Positions 1 through 5,282 of a DNA stretch of 6,997 nucleotides are shown here, one piece after another; within the stretch, counting starts at the first letter, position 1; each line of letters opens with the position of its first letter. A program made the position numbers and the translations under genes. This DNA comes from RUG754 sp964345365 (GTDB lineage: Bacteria > Bacillota > Clostridia > Peptostreptococcales > Anaerovoracaceae): NCBI GenBank assembly GCA_964345365.1, contig CAYFQR010000047.1, positions 1-6,997 of the forward strand. The letters are read 5' to 3'. A model generated the notes under the pieces. That model ran no database searches. It worked only from the letters and a program-made list of their open reading frames with translations, and was not told the origin of the DNA.

Positions 1-179
1 AGCGTGTTCTTATATACGGTGTAGTCGACATTGGCGTCTCTGAGTTTCTTTCTCATTTCGTCTGCCTGAGCAACTGTAGTTCCCATATAGTCGATGACTA
101 CAGCAGACTGTGCGCCGTCTAACTTGGATTTAATTTCGTCGATTATGACTTGTTTGGCTTGTTTTGCTTCTACTGACAT
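1..179 (-). CDS. rplJ: 50S ribosomal protein L10, N-terminal part (cut by window edge)
   Basis: L10 forms the base of the ribosomal stalk: it anchors L7/L12 dimers to 23S rRNA beside L11 and helps recruit translation GTPases. Only the first 59 codons are present. The translation starts MSVEAKQAKQ and continues with LDGAQSAVVIDYMGTT and a stretch ending in DYTVYKNT, the pattern of the L10 N-terminal rRNA-binding domain, where the Y-x-V-x-K-N-T segment is characteristic. The ATG at 177-179 is preceded by AAAGGAG (187-193) with a 7-nt spacer, which fixes the start. It follows rplA in the same direction after about 180 nt filled by an L10 autoregulatory leader, so expression is very probably set by attenuation. 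The C-terminal L7/L12-binding helix, and presumably rplL, lie outside the window. Confidence 0.95.
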   Translation of the reverse strand, partial: MSVEAKQAKQVIIDEIKSKLDGAQSAVVIDYMGTTVAQADEMRKKLRDANVDYTVYKNT

Positions 180-229
180 TAACTGTCTCCTTTCTTGCCG
201 GAATGCCCGGCAGATTTACGGTACTCCAT

Positions 230-268
230 AAAAAAGCCTCGTATTATACGTCAGACGATTATACGAGG
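230..268 (-). terminator. Intrinsic terminator/attenuator before rplJ
   Basis: On the minus strand CCTCGTAT (261-268) pairs with ATACGAGG (237-244). A CGT/ACG helix and a 3-nt loop sit at the tip (249-257), and the hairpin is followed by a run of six T (230-235). This is a classic Rho-independent terminator placed about 45 nt before the rplJ ribosome binding site. Because its 5' arm is shared with the antiterminator, it acts as a conditional attenuator rather than an operon end. Confidence 0.87.
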
Positions 269-293
269 TCAATATATTTTATATTGTACCTCG
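264..293 (-). promoter_or_regulatory. Antiterminator helix in the rplJ leader
   Basis: On the minus strand CGAGGT (288-293) pairs perfectly with ACCTCG (264-269), and inside it CAATATA pairs with TATATTG across a 3-nt loop, with one bulged base at 287. This 13-bp helix shares its 5' arm with the L10-binding fold and its 3' arm (264-268) with the terminator. It can therefore form only when L10 is not bound, and when it forms it breaks the terminator. The pairing is visible directly; the switching role is inferred from the overlaps and from the known L10 attenuation mechanism in Bacillus. Confidence 0.8.
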
Positions 294-336
294 GCAGGGA
301 ATTAAGCGATTTTTCGCACCTGCTGTCTTAGGTTAA
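286..336 (-). promoter_or_regulatory. L10-binding leader (ribosomal protein L10 leader of rplJ)
   Basis: Read on the minus strand, this stretch has the conserved L10-leader layout. ACCT pairs with AGGT, then an asymmetric AAGACA/CG internal loop (kink-turn-like) separates it from GCAGG pairing with CCTGC. Above that sits a GCGA-AAAA-TCGC hairpin (306-317) followed by CTTAATTC. This is the known mRNA mimic of the L10 site on 23S rRNA, bound by L10 or L10-(L12)n. It lies exactly where expected, between rplA and rplJ. The bases GAGGT at its 3' side are also the 5' arm of the antiterminator described next, so protein binding should favour termination. The pairings are seen in the sequence; the protein binding is family knowledge. 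Confidence 0.88.
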
Positions 337-361
337 TTTTCGTTTTCGGTTTTCCAATCGA

Positions 362-1060
362 TTAGAACTGGATGAGTGCAGGGTTTACCTTTACCCCGGG
401 GCCCATAGTGGATACAACGGTTATGCTCTTTAAGTACTGTCCCTTGGCAGCGGCAGGTTTTGCCTTAACAACCGCCTCAAGAAGCGCATTTAAGTTGTCC
501 TGTAACTTTTCAGCTCCAAATGAAACTTTTCCGATTGGTGTGTGAACGATGTTCTGCTTATCAAGACGATATTCAACCTTACCGGCTTTTATCTCTTGAA
601 GTGCTTTTTCGATATCCATTGTAACCGTACCGGACTTAGGGTTAGGCATGAGTCCCTTAGGGCCTAAAACCTTACCGAGTCTTCCTACTACTCCCATCAT
701 ATCAGGCGTAGCTACGACTACGTCGAAATCGAACCAGTTTTCCTGCTGAATCCTCTGAGCAAGCTCTTCCGCACCTACGAAATCAGCTCCTGCCGCTTCA
801 GCCTCCTGAGCCTTAGGCCCTTTTGCAAACACGAGAACTCTCTTTGTCTTACCTGTCCCGTGAGGGAGAACGATAGCTCCTCTGACCTGCTGGTCGGCAT
901 GTCTTCCGTCAACGCCCAGTCTGATGTGGACTTCAACGGTTTCGTCAAATTTAGCTTTTGATGTTGCGAGCACGTGCTCTATCGCCTCAGCTACTTCATA
1001 CTGTAATGTCTTGTCATAAGTTTCGACAGACTGTCTGTAATTCTTGCCTCTCTTTGGCAT
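362..1060 (-). CDS. rplA: 50S ribosomal protein L1
   Basis: L1 binds helices 76-78 of 23S rRNA and forms the mobile L1 stalk that guides deacylated tRNA out of the E site; in many bacteria it is also a translational repressor of its own operon. The 232-aa product is full length for the family. The L1 signature lies at about residues 119-140 and contains VGRLGKVLGPKGLMPNPKSG. The split domain I (about 1-67 and 160-232) and the inserted domain II are both present, and the C-terminus shows the usual TMGPGVKV. The start at 1058-1060 has an AAGGAGGT site (1065-1072) close upstream. It follows rplK by 49 nt in the conserved rplK-rplA pair and is followed by the L10 leader. Nothing is missing or disrupted. 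Confidence 0.98.
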   Translation of the reverse strand: MPKRGKNYRQSVETYDKTLQYEVAEAIEHVLATSKAKFDETVEVHIRLGVDGRHADQQVRGAIVLPHGTGKTKRVLVFAKGPKAQEAEAAGADFVGAEELAQRIQQENWFDFDVVVATPDMMGVVGRLGKVLGPKGLMPNPKSGTVTMDIEKALQEIKAGKVEYRLDKQNIVHTPIGKVSFGAEKLQDNLNALLEAVVKAKPAAAKGQYLKSITVVSTMGPGVKVNPALIQF

Positions 1061-1080
1061 AATTTACCTCCTTGTGGTAT

Positions 1081-1101
1081 TATCGACTTTTTCAGTCTCC
1101 C
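1081..1101 (-). promoter_or_regulatory. Small hairpin in the rplK-rplA gap, possible L1 operator
   Basis: On the minus strand GACT (1094-1097) pairs with AGTC (1085-1088) across a GAAAA loop. The stem is bordered on its 5' side by GGGA (1098-1101) and on its 3' side by GATA (1081-1084). L1 operators on mRNA and its rRNA site combine short helices with conserved unpaired purine-rich flanks, and this gap before rplA is a plausible place. The stem is only 4 bp and I cannot confirm the match to a consensus. Confidence 0.25.
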
Positions 1102-1109
1102 ATCTTTAA

Positions 1110-1535
1110 TTAATCTTCTACTACAACGCCCATAGACCTTGCCGTTCCCTTGACCATGCTTGTTGCATTTTCAAGATTTGCAGCGTTTAAGTCAGGCATC
1201 TTAATTTTAGCGATCTCTTCCGCCTGAGCATGTGTCAGGGTAGCGACCTTCTTTTTGTTAGGCTCACCCGATCCGGATGATATTCCTGCAGCTTTCTTTA
1301 TAAGAACCGCTGCCGGCGGTGTCTTGGTTATGAATGTGAACGATCTGTCCGCATAAACCGTTATGACTACCGGAATAACCATTCCCGGCTGATCCTGTGT
1401 TCTGGCATTAAACTGTTTGCAGAAATCCATGATGTTCACGCCATGCTGTCCGAGTGCGGGTCCTACAGGCGGTGCCGGAGTTGCTGCACCCGCTGCAATT
1501 TGAAGTTTAATATAGCCTTCAACTTTTTTTGCCAT
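1110..1535 (-). CDS. rplK: 50S ribosomal protein L11
   Basis: L11 binds the GTPase-associated centre of 23S rRNA (the thiostrepton site) with L10-L12, and takes part in factor binding and in RelA-dependent stringent signalling. The 141-aa product matches the usual length. The N-terminal domain carries the proline-rich linker APPVGPALGQHGVNIMDFCK (about residues 21-40); the C-terminal rRNA-binding domain includes TFITKTPPAAVLIKKAAG (about 67-84), GSGEPNKKKV, and the end signature KGTARSMGVVVED. The ATG at 1533-1535 follows an AAAGGAG site. It lies 25 nt after nusG and 49 nt before rplA, consistent with a single nusG-rplK-rplA transcript. No anomalies are seen. Confidence 0.98.
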   Translation of the reverse strand: MAKKVEGYIKLQIAAGAATPAPPVGPALGQHGVNIMDFCKQFNARTQDQPGMVIPVVITVYADRSFTFITKTPPAAVLIKKAAGISSGSGEPNKKKVATLTHAQAEEIAKIKMPDLNAANLENATSMVKGTARSMGVVVED

Positions 1536-1560
1536 TTTTCTCTCCTTTCTTTAATTTTTA

Positions 1561-2139
1561 TCAGTAGACTCTCTCCACATCATAAAATGAATAATCAAGA
1601 GGAGTGTCTCTTCCCATTATGGAAATCCTGACTACAAGCGTCTGTTTTTCTTCGTTTATGCTTTCGATTATTCCTGTGGAACTGTCGAAAGGACGCCCTT
1701 CAAGTATTCTTACAGTATCTCCAACCTCCATGTTGAACTCGATACGAACCTTCTCGATTCCCATTCTTGCGATTTCCTCATCGGTAAGCGGAATCAGCTC
1801 GGTTCCATGACCTACAAAACCGGTAACTCCTTGGGTATTTCTCACCAAAAACCAAGATTCGTTCGTGTCAACCATCTTTATCAGTACATAGCCCGGGAAC
1901 ATTTTTTTGTTTTTAACTTTCCTCCGGCCATCCTTAATCTCAACGACATCTTCTGTAGGTACTACGACTTCAAGAATCTGGTTCTGCATATTACGGTTCT
2001 CAACCATTTTTTCGATATTCACTTTTACCTTTTTTTCGTGACCGGAATAGGTGTGCACCACATACCAATGTGGCAGCCCGTCGCCTTTAACGCCTTCACC
2101 CGTAAGCGGAACGGTCTCCTTAATCTCAAAATCTGTCAT
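1561..2139 (-). CDS. nusG: Transcription elongation/antitermination factor NusG
   Basis: NusG binds the RNA polymerase clamp and spans the main channel. It modulates pausing and, through its KOW domain, can contact S10 or Rho. The 192-aa product has the NGN domain at about 24-115 (WYVVHTYSGHEKKV, KKMFPGYVLIKM, WFLVRNTQGVTGFVG) and the KOW domain at about 137-192 (VGDTVRILEGRPF, VRISIMGRDTP). The Asn-Thr pair in VRNTQG is the one linked in Bacillus NusG to sequence-specific contact with the non-template strand during pausing. Two mild oddities: an acidic N-terminal extension of about 20 residues before WYVVHTYSG, and GRPFDSSTG where most NusG have GPFaxFxG. The start at 2137-2139 has a modest AAGGT site and no in-frame alternative nearby. 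It lies 38 nt after secE. Confidence 0.97.
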   Translation of the reverse strand: MTDFEIKETVPLTGEGVKGDGLPHWYVVHTYSGHEKKVKVNIEKMVENRNMQNQILEVVVPTEDVVEIKDGRRKVKNKKMFPGYVLIKMVDTNESWFLVRNTQGVTGFVGHGTELIPLTDEEIARMGIEKVRIEFNMEVGDTVRILEGRPFDSSTGIIESINEEKQTLVVRISIMGRDTPLDYSFYDVERVY

Positions 2140-2177
2140 ATCATCGTACCTTCTATATTTTTAATTCAAAATGTTAG

Positions 2178-2390
2178 TTAAACAGATACACCTAATACTA
2201 ATCTCAGTGCAGCCAATATGCCGGTATCCATCAGCCAGAAGCCGAGTGCGAATATAGCACAGACTACAATTACTATTGAAGTATATGATACCAATTCTTT
2301 TTTTGTCGGCCACACTACTTTTTTCATTTCTGTTCTTACGCCGCGGAAATATTCCTTTAAGCCGGCTTTTTTCTTATCGTCTTTTGCCAT
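2178..2390 (-). CDS. secE: Preprotein translocase subunit SecE
   Basis: SecE clamps SecY in the inner-membrane SecYEG channel that exports unfolded preproteins. The 70-aa product is the short, single-spanning form usual in Gram-positive bacteria. A charged N-terminus (MAKDDKKK) leads into the amphipathic helix and the conserved SecE motif RGVRTEMKKVVWPTKKEL (about residues 16-33), followed by one hydrophobic membrane segment from about 36 to 58. The start at 2388-2390 is preceded by GGAG in AAGGAGCATATTC. It sits 11 nt downstream of rpmG and 38 nt upstream of nusG, the widely conserved rpmG-secE-nusG arrangement. No tRNA gene intervenes between rpmG and secE, as it does in some relatives. Confidence 0.97.
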   Translation of the reverse strand: MAKDDKKKAGLKEYFRGVRTEMKKVVWPTKKELVSYTSIVIVVCAIFALGFWLMDTGILAALRLVLGVSV

Positions 2391-2401
2391 GAATATGCTC
2401 C

Positions 2402-2551
2402 TTACTTAGTTTCTCTATGGGTAGTGTGCTTTTTGCAGAATTTGCAATATTTTTCCATTTCAATACGATCAGGGTCATTCTTTTTGTTTTTCATCGTATT
2501 GTAGTTTCTTTGCTTACATTCGGTGCAAGCCAATGTAACCTTAACTCTCAT
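2402..2551 (-). CDS. rpmG: 50S ribosomal protein L33, zinc-binding form
   Basis: L33 is a small protein near the E site of the large subunit. This 49-aa gene starts at 2549-2551 (MRVKVTLACTECKQRNYNT) and ends THRETK before TAA at 2402-2404. Cysteines at residues 9 and 12 (CTEC) and at 36 and 39 (CKFC) form the zinc ribbon, so this is the C+ version rather than the zinc-free paralogue that some Bacillota induce on zinc starvation. A perfect GGAGG (2561-2565) lies 9 nt upstream of the start. It is the first gene of the rpmG-secE-nusG-rplK-rplA-rplJ operon and lies about 76 nt downstream of the predicted transcription start. Confidence 0.96.
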   Translation of the reverse strand: MRVKVTLACTECKQRNYNTMKNKKNDPDRIEMEKYCKFCKKHTTHRETK

Positions 2552-2619
2552 TTTGATTTTCCTCCATTTAATTTATTTGACCATGAGGTAAAGCGCATAG
2601 CTTCGCTCATTTTAATCAT
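2548..2619 (-). other. Possible 23-codon upstream ORF in the rpmG leader
   Basis: An ATG at 2617-2619 opens a 23-codon frame (MIKMSEAMRFTSWSNKLN, then GGKSK) whose TGA overlaps the rpmG start as ATGA. The rpmG ribosome binding site lies inside it. It begins only about 8 nt after the predicted transcription start and has no Shine-Dalgarno sequence, so translation is doubtful. It resembles no protein that I recognise. Confidence 0.15.
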
Positions 2620-2633
2620 AAAGTCGCCTAATG

Positions 2634-2680
2634 ATTATAAAACGTGCGGCTGTCAATGTCAACCTTTATTTTTTTTGTTT
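2634..2680 (-). promoter_or_regulatory. Sigma-A promoter with A-rich upstream element for the rpmG operon
   Basis: On the minus strand there is a perfect TTGACA (2657-2662), a 17-nt spacer and a perfect TATAAT (2634-2639), placing the start near 2627. The -35 hexamer is duplicated in tandem (a second TTGACA at 2651-2656), but only the upstream copy has correct spacing. Directly upstream, 2663-2680 is a run of A broken by few other bases, like an UP element; it includes the LCP stop codon. All of this fits a strong, growth-rate-type promoter for ribosomal genes. No terminator separates the LCP gene from it. Confidence 0.9.
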
Positions 2681-4193
2681 AGGAGCCGACCATTACTTTT
2701 ACTATTTTGTCAAGCGCTTTCGCGTCCTCTTCCTCAACCTGAAGTACTACGGACGCGTTCATGCCGAGCGCATAGCATATTCCGAAGCTGACTTCTCCCT
2801 TGACCGCCTGTTTCTTTATCTTCCATGAAGGCATTCCGGAAATCTGTTCTCTTATTATGGTTGCCATATCATCTGCAGACATGTTCGTTTCGATATTGTT
2901 CGACACGGCGCTGAGGATATCGGCGTAAGAGTTCAATATGGTCGTGCTTGAGCTCGCTTTTTTTAATATTGCTTCAAGAACCGCTTGCTGGTTCTCGTTT
3001 CTGGTCATATCTCCCGAAGGGAATGAATGGCGCTCCCGGCTGAATGCAAGGGCTCCGTCACCGTCAAGCTTGTTCGTACCTACGACGAAGTGTTTTCCGT
3101 TAAGTCTTCCCATTCCCGATGTCCAAAAGTCGTACTTCGACTCCACCTCTATCCCGCCTATCGCATCGACGATTCCTTTCAGCGAAGAATAATTGACACT
3201 GACATAGTAGTTAATATCCAAATTGAATGCATCTTCAACCGCTCCGATTGTTTCCTGAAGTCCGTATATTCTGGAATGAGTGAGCTTATCATAGGCATTT
3301 TTTGTCGGAAGCTTAACATATAAATCTCTCGGCAGTGATGTCAGCAGAACCTCGTGAGTTACAGGGTTCACCGTTGCAATCATATTCACGTCGGAGCGAT
3401 AACCGTCCTGGTCGGTGCCGCTTATATAGATATTGAAGGATTCTTTTTTAACATCCACGCCTGATGTCTTATCCTCAACTTCAATAGGTATCTTCAGCGT
3501 GTAAAGCACCGCAGTGCTTTCGATCAGTGTTTTTTCTTCTGAAGCCTTCAGAGCCTCGTATCTGTCAGCCGGCATAAATACGGCATCAGTTTTTTTGTCT
3601 GTGAGATATTTGATCGTTTCAATATTGCCCTGAATATATCGGTACTCTATATCGACCTTATCCTGCAAAAGAGCCTTAGCCTCGGAATATTTCAAGTCAT
3701 CCGACATAACCGTCCCTACAGTCGTTCCTGAAATGAGATAAAGGAGTTCCTCTTCGACGTACTCTATCTCATTTCCGTCCGCATCCGTTTCCGCCGGCAT
3801 ATCTTCCGCTCTGATAACTACGTGATAATCCTCTGTCGGAAGCGCTGCTACAGTTATCCTTTCAAAAAATGCGGAGGTGGACGCAAGGTTATATGTGCCG
3901 TATCCGAAAGCCCCGACAAGTATTATAGAAACTATCGCCGCACCGATTTTTCGGCCGCGCTTTCCTCTGCGGCTTACCAAGACCGGAACAGTGAACAATA
4001 TGATTACGGACATTACGAATGCACCTGCAAGTAAGTATTTCAGGGGCATTACCTTGAGCTTGAGAAGAAACATCGTAAATATGGAAAATGATATCATAAA
4101 AGCAACTGCAACAAAAACAAAAAAACCGTTCTTCTTGGCTTTTTCCCCTTCACGCACCTGTTTTTCGATTTCTCGTCTTCGTTCTTCTCTCAT
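2679..4193 (-). CDS. LytR-CpsA-Psr (LCP) family protein, three-TM extended form
   Basis: LCP enzymes are membrane-anchored phosphotransferases that attach undecaprenyl-linked glycopolymers (teichoic acids, capsule, other secondary wall polymers) to peptidoglycan on the outer face of the membrane. The 504-aa product has a basic N-terminus, then three hydrophobic segments at about 23-45, 49-73 and 84-104. An unassigned extracellular stretch follows at about 115-250. The LCP domain starts at about 253: FNIYISGTDQDGYRSDVN, LLTSLPRDLYVKLP (the S-x-PRD motif), YDKLTHSRIYG, YVSVNYSSLKGIVDAIGGIEV, and FSRERHSFPSGDMTRNENQQ with the conserved arginines. The 115-250 region (GTTVGTVMSDD, KTDAVFMPADRYEAL) looks like part of a solute-binding-protein fold. 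The only ATG is at 4191-4193 and has a weak ribosome binding site; an in-frame TAG lies upstream. It is a single gene between two other transcription units. Its exact polymer cannot be told. Confidence 0.92.
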   Translation of the reverse strand: MREERRREIEKQVREGEKAKKNGFFVFVAVAFMISFSIFTMFLLKLKVMPLKYLLAGAFVMSVIILFTVPVLVSRRGKRGRKIGAAIVSIILVGAFGYGTYNLASTSAFFERITVAALPTEDYHVVIRAEDMPAETDADGNEIEYVEEELLYLISGTTVGTVMSDDLKYSEAKALLQDKVDIEYRYIQGNIETIKYLTDKKTDAVFMPADRYEALKASEEKTLIESTAVLYTLKIPIEVEDKTSGVDVKKESFNIYISGTDQDGYRSDVNMIATVNPVTHEVLLTSLPRDLYVKLPTKNAYDKLTHSRIYGLQETIGAVEDAFNLDINYYVSVNYSSLKGIVDAIGGIEVESKYDFWTSGMGRLNGKHFVVGTNKLDGDGALAFSRERHSFPSGDMTRNENQQAVLEAILKKASSSTTILNSYADILSAVSNNIETNMSADDMATIIREQISGMPSWKIKKQAVKGEVSFGICYALGMNASVVLQVEEEDAKALDKIVKVMVGS

Positions 4194-4220
4194 TGCTCGC
4201 TCTTTACCCTGTACTTTTGC

Positions 4221-4249
4221 AAAATAAAAAGGCTAACCGCCTTTGTCAA
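4221..4249 (-). promoter_or_regulatory. Downstream promoter candidate (P2) for the LCP gene with a dyad in its spacer
   Basis: A perfect TTGACA (4244-4249) is followed at 17 nt by TATTTT (4221-4226, four of six matches to TATAAT). The spacer holds an inverted repeat AAAGGC-N5-GCCTTT (4228-4244). The same bases would form a hairpin followed by TTATTTT in an RNA started at P1, so the dyad could be an operator, a weak attenuator or a 5'-end stabilising hairpin. The pattern is seen; its function is inferred. Confidence 0.4.
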
Positions 4250-4253
4250 GTGT

Positions 4254-4282
4254 ATTATATCATGCTTGAAATATGTACGCAA
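4254..4282 (-). promoter_or_regulatory. Upstream promoter candidate (P1) for the LCP gene
   Basis: On the minus strand TATAAT (4254-4259) carries the extended -10 TGA just upstream (TGATATAAT). A TTGCGT sits at 4277-4282 with a 17-nt spacer. The perfect extended -10 compensates for a -35 that matches TTGACA only at the TTG. The predicted start is near 4246-4247, about 54 nt before the LCP ATG. Confidence 0.72.
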
Positions 4283-4299
4283 GAAAAATCATTAAAAGG

Positions 4300-4321
4300 G
4301 CGAGGGGCTTTTGCCCCTCGC
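4300..4321 (-). terminator. Hairpin terminator after the beta-helix gene
   Basis: GCGAGGGGC pairs perfectly with GCCCCTCGC over a 4-nt AAAA loop (minus strand), 20 nt after the stop codon of the beta-helix gene. It is followed by CCTTTTAATGATTTTT. The T-run is short and set off by two C, so termination may be imperfect, but the stem is very stable. Confidence 0.75.
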
Positions 4322-4341
4322 AATGATGTTGTGATTGTTCA

Positions 4342-5204
4342 TTAATAATCGTAACTTATCTTCACATAATCCATATTGTCTCCTGCAAACCTGTCTATAG
4401 CGCCCTGTGCGAGCGTATCGAACATGCAGTTTCTGAGCGTCACCCTCGAGAAATATGTCGACCCGAACTCTTCGCCGATATTCTTGAAATTACACTCATC
4501 AAATATAACCGCGCTATGTGATGAAAATAATACGGTGTAGCCTAAATTATTTATCTCACAATTGGTGAATTTAATCATATCAGTCTCATTTACATCGGCC
4601 ACACCGTATTCACAATCGTGAATAGCAGAATCTTTTACGTATATATCTCCGCAATAAACCGTTGTCAATCCGAAAACGCCGCAGCCGTAGAGGTCACATC
4701 CGATAATATTTATGTCCGTACTGTATTCACACTGTATAACGTCTTCTTCACAAGGGCCCGCTTCCGGCGTATGACCGAATGACAGGTTTTCGAAAGTAAC
4801 ATCGGAACAATTAAACAAATGCATGACTTCGGCGCATCTCGTTTCTATGATTATGGACGCAGGGTTTTTCGGGTCTTTTGACTTAACAGTTAAATTGCTT
4901 ACATCGTTAAAAGCAGCCTCGTAACCGTCAAAGACGGATTGTAAAGCCTATACCCAAGTTCAATGCCGTTCTCATAATCGGCAGCCTTAAGAGCGGTCTC
5001 ATATATCCAGCTCGTGATATTATATTCTCCCGGCTCAAGCAGTATAGTCACATCATCATTAACGGCACTCATAAGCTCATCCACCGTAGACACGACAGTG
5101 CTTTCCGCCTTATCGTTCGCAGGTGTGTTGCCGCTATTCCCGGTACATGCCCCAAGTGTAAATGCAAGGGCCGCTATCAATACTAAAACCAATATTTTTC
5201 TCAT
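4342..5204 (-). pseudogene. Beta-helix (pectin-lyase-fold) lipoprotein, frameshifted
   Basis: The first frame (4899-5204) starts with a lipoprotein signal, MRKILVLVLIAALAFTLGAC, lipobox LGAC with Cys20, followed by a Ser/Thr/Asn-rich linker, then ILLEPGEYNITSWIY, the entry to a right-handed parallel beta-helix. After YNP (residue 90) the homologous reading moves to another frame: VFDGYEAAFNDVSNLTV, then SIIIETRCAEV, then the rest from 4342-4824 with helix rungs such as CDLYGCGVFGL, IHDCEYGVADV and NCEINNLGYTV. The whole span is 863 nt, so one lost base restores a 287-aa protein. The start at 5202-5204 has a good GAGGTGA site; the internal ATG at 4824 has none. It lies 78 nt after the phosphatase gene and probably shares its transcript. 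Such folds bind or cleave polysaccharides, but no catalytic residues can be assigned. It may be a true pseudogene or a sequencing error. Confidence 0.82.
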
Positions 5205-5282
5205 AATTGCTCACCTCTTTTAGCTGCCATAACAGCTGCAGCTCATATAATTGATGTTTTTATCTTTGCTTTTTCCGAAGAC

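Noticed and set aside
1807..2181. Plus-strand 124-codon ORF opposite nusG
   Set aside because: It lies antisense to a full-length, well-conserved nusG, has no ribosome binding site or recognisable domain, and its composition is that of a reversed coding strand. The same applies to the other plus-strand frames across the window.
2583..2610. Hairpin in the rpmG leader as a regulatory RNA
   Set aside because: ATGAG/CTCAT plus AAGC/GCTT can pair, but the helix is short, interrupted and not followed by a T-run; I cannot tell it from chance.
4342..4824. The 160-codon downstream half of the beta-helix gene as a separate gene
   Set aside because: Its ATG at 4822-4824 has no Shine-Dalgarno sequence, it would lack the signal peptide and first rungs, and the same frame continues upstream through clear homologous sequence to the frameshift.
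4925..4950. Programmed ribosomal frameshift in the beta-helix gene
   Set aside because: There is no X-XXY-YYZ slippery heptamer near the junction and such lipoproteins are not known for recoding; a plain indel explains it better.
5222..5243. AGCTGC/GCAGCT inverted repeat between the phosphatase and beta-helix genes as a terminator
   Set aside because: The 6-bp stem has a 10-nt loop and is followed by AAAAGAGG, the ribosome binding site region, not a T-run.
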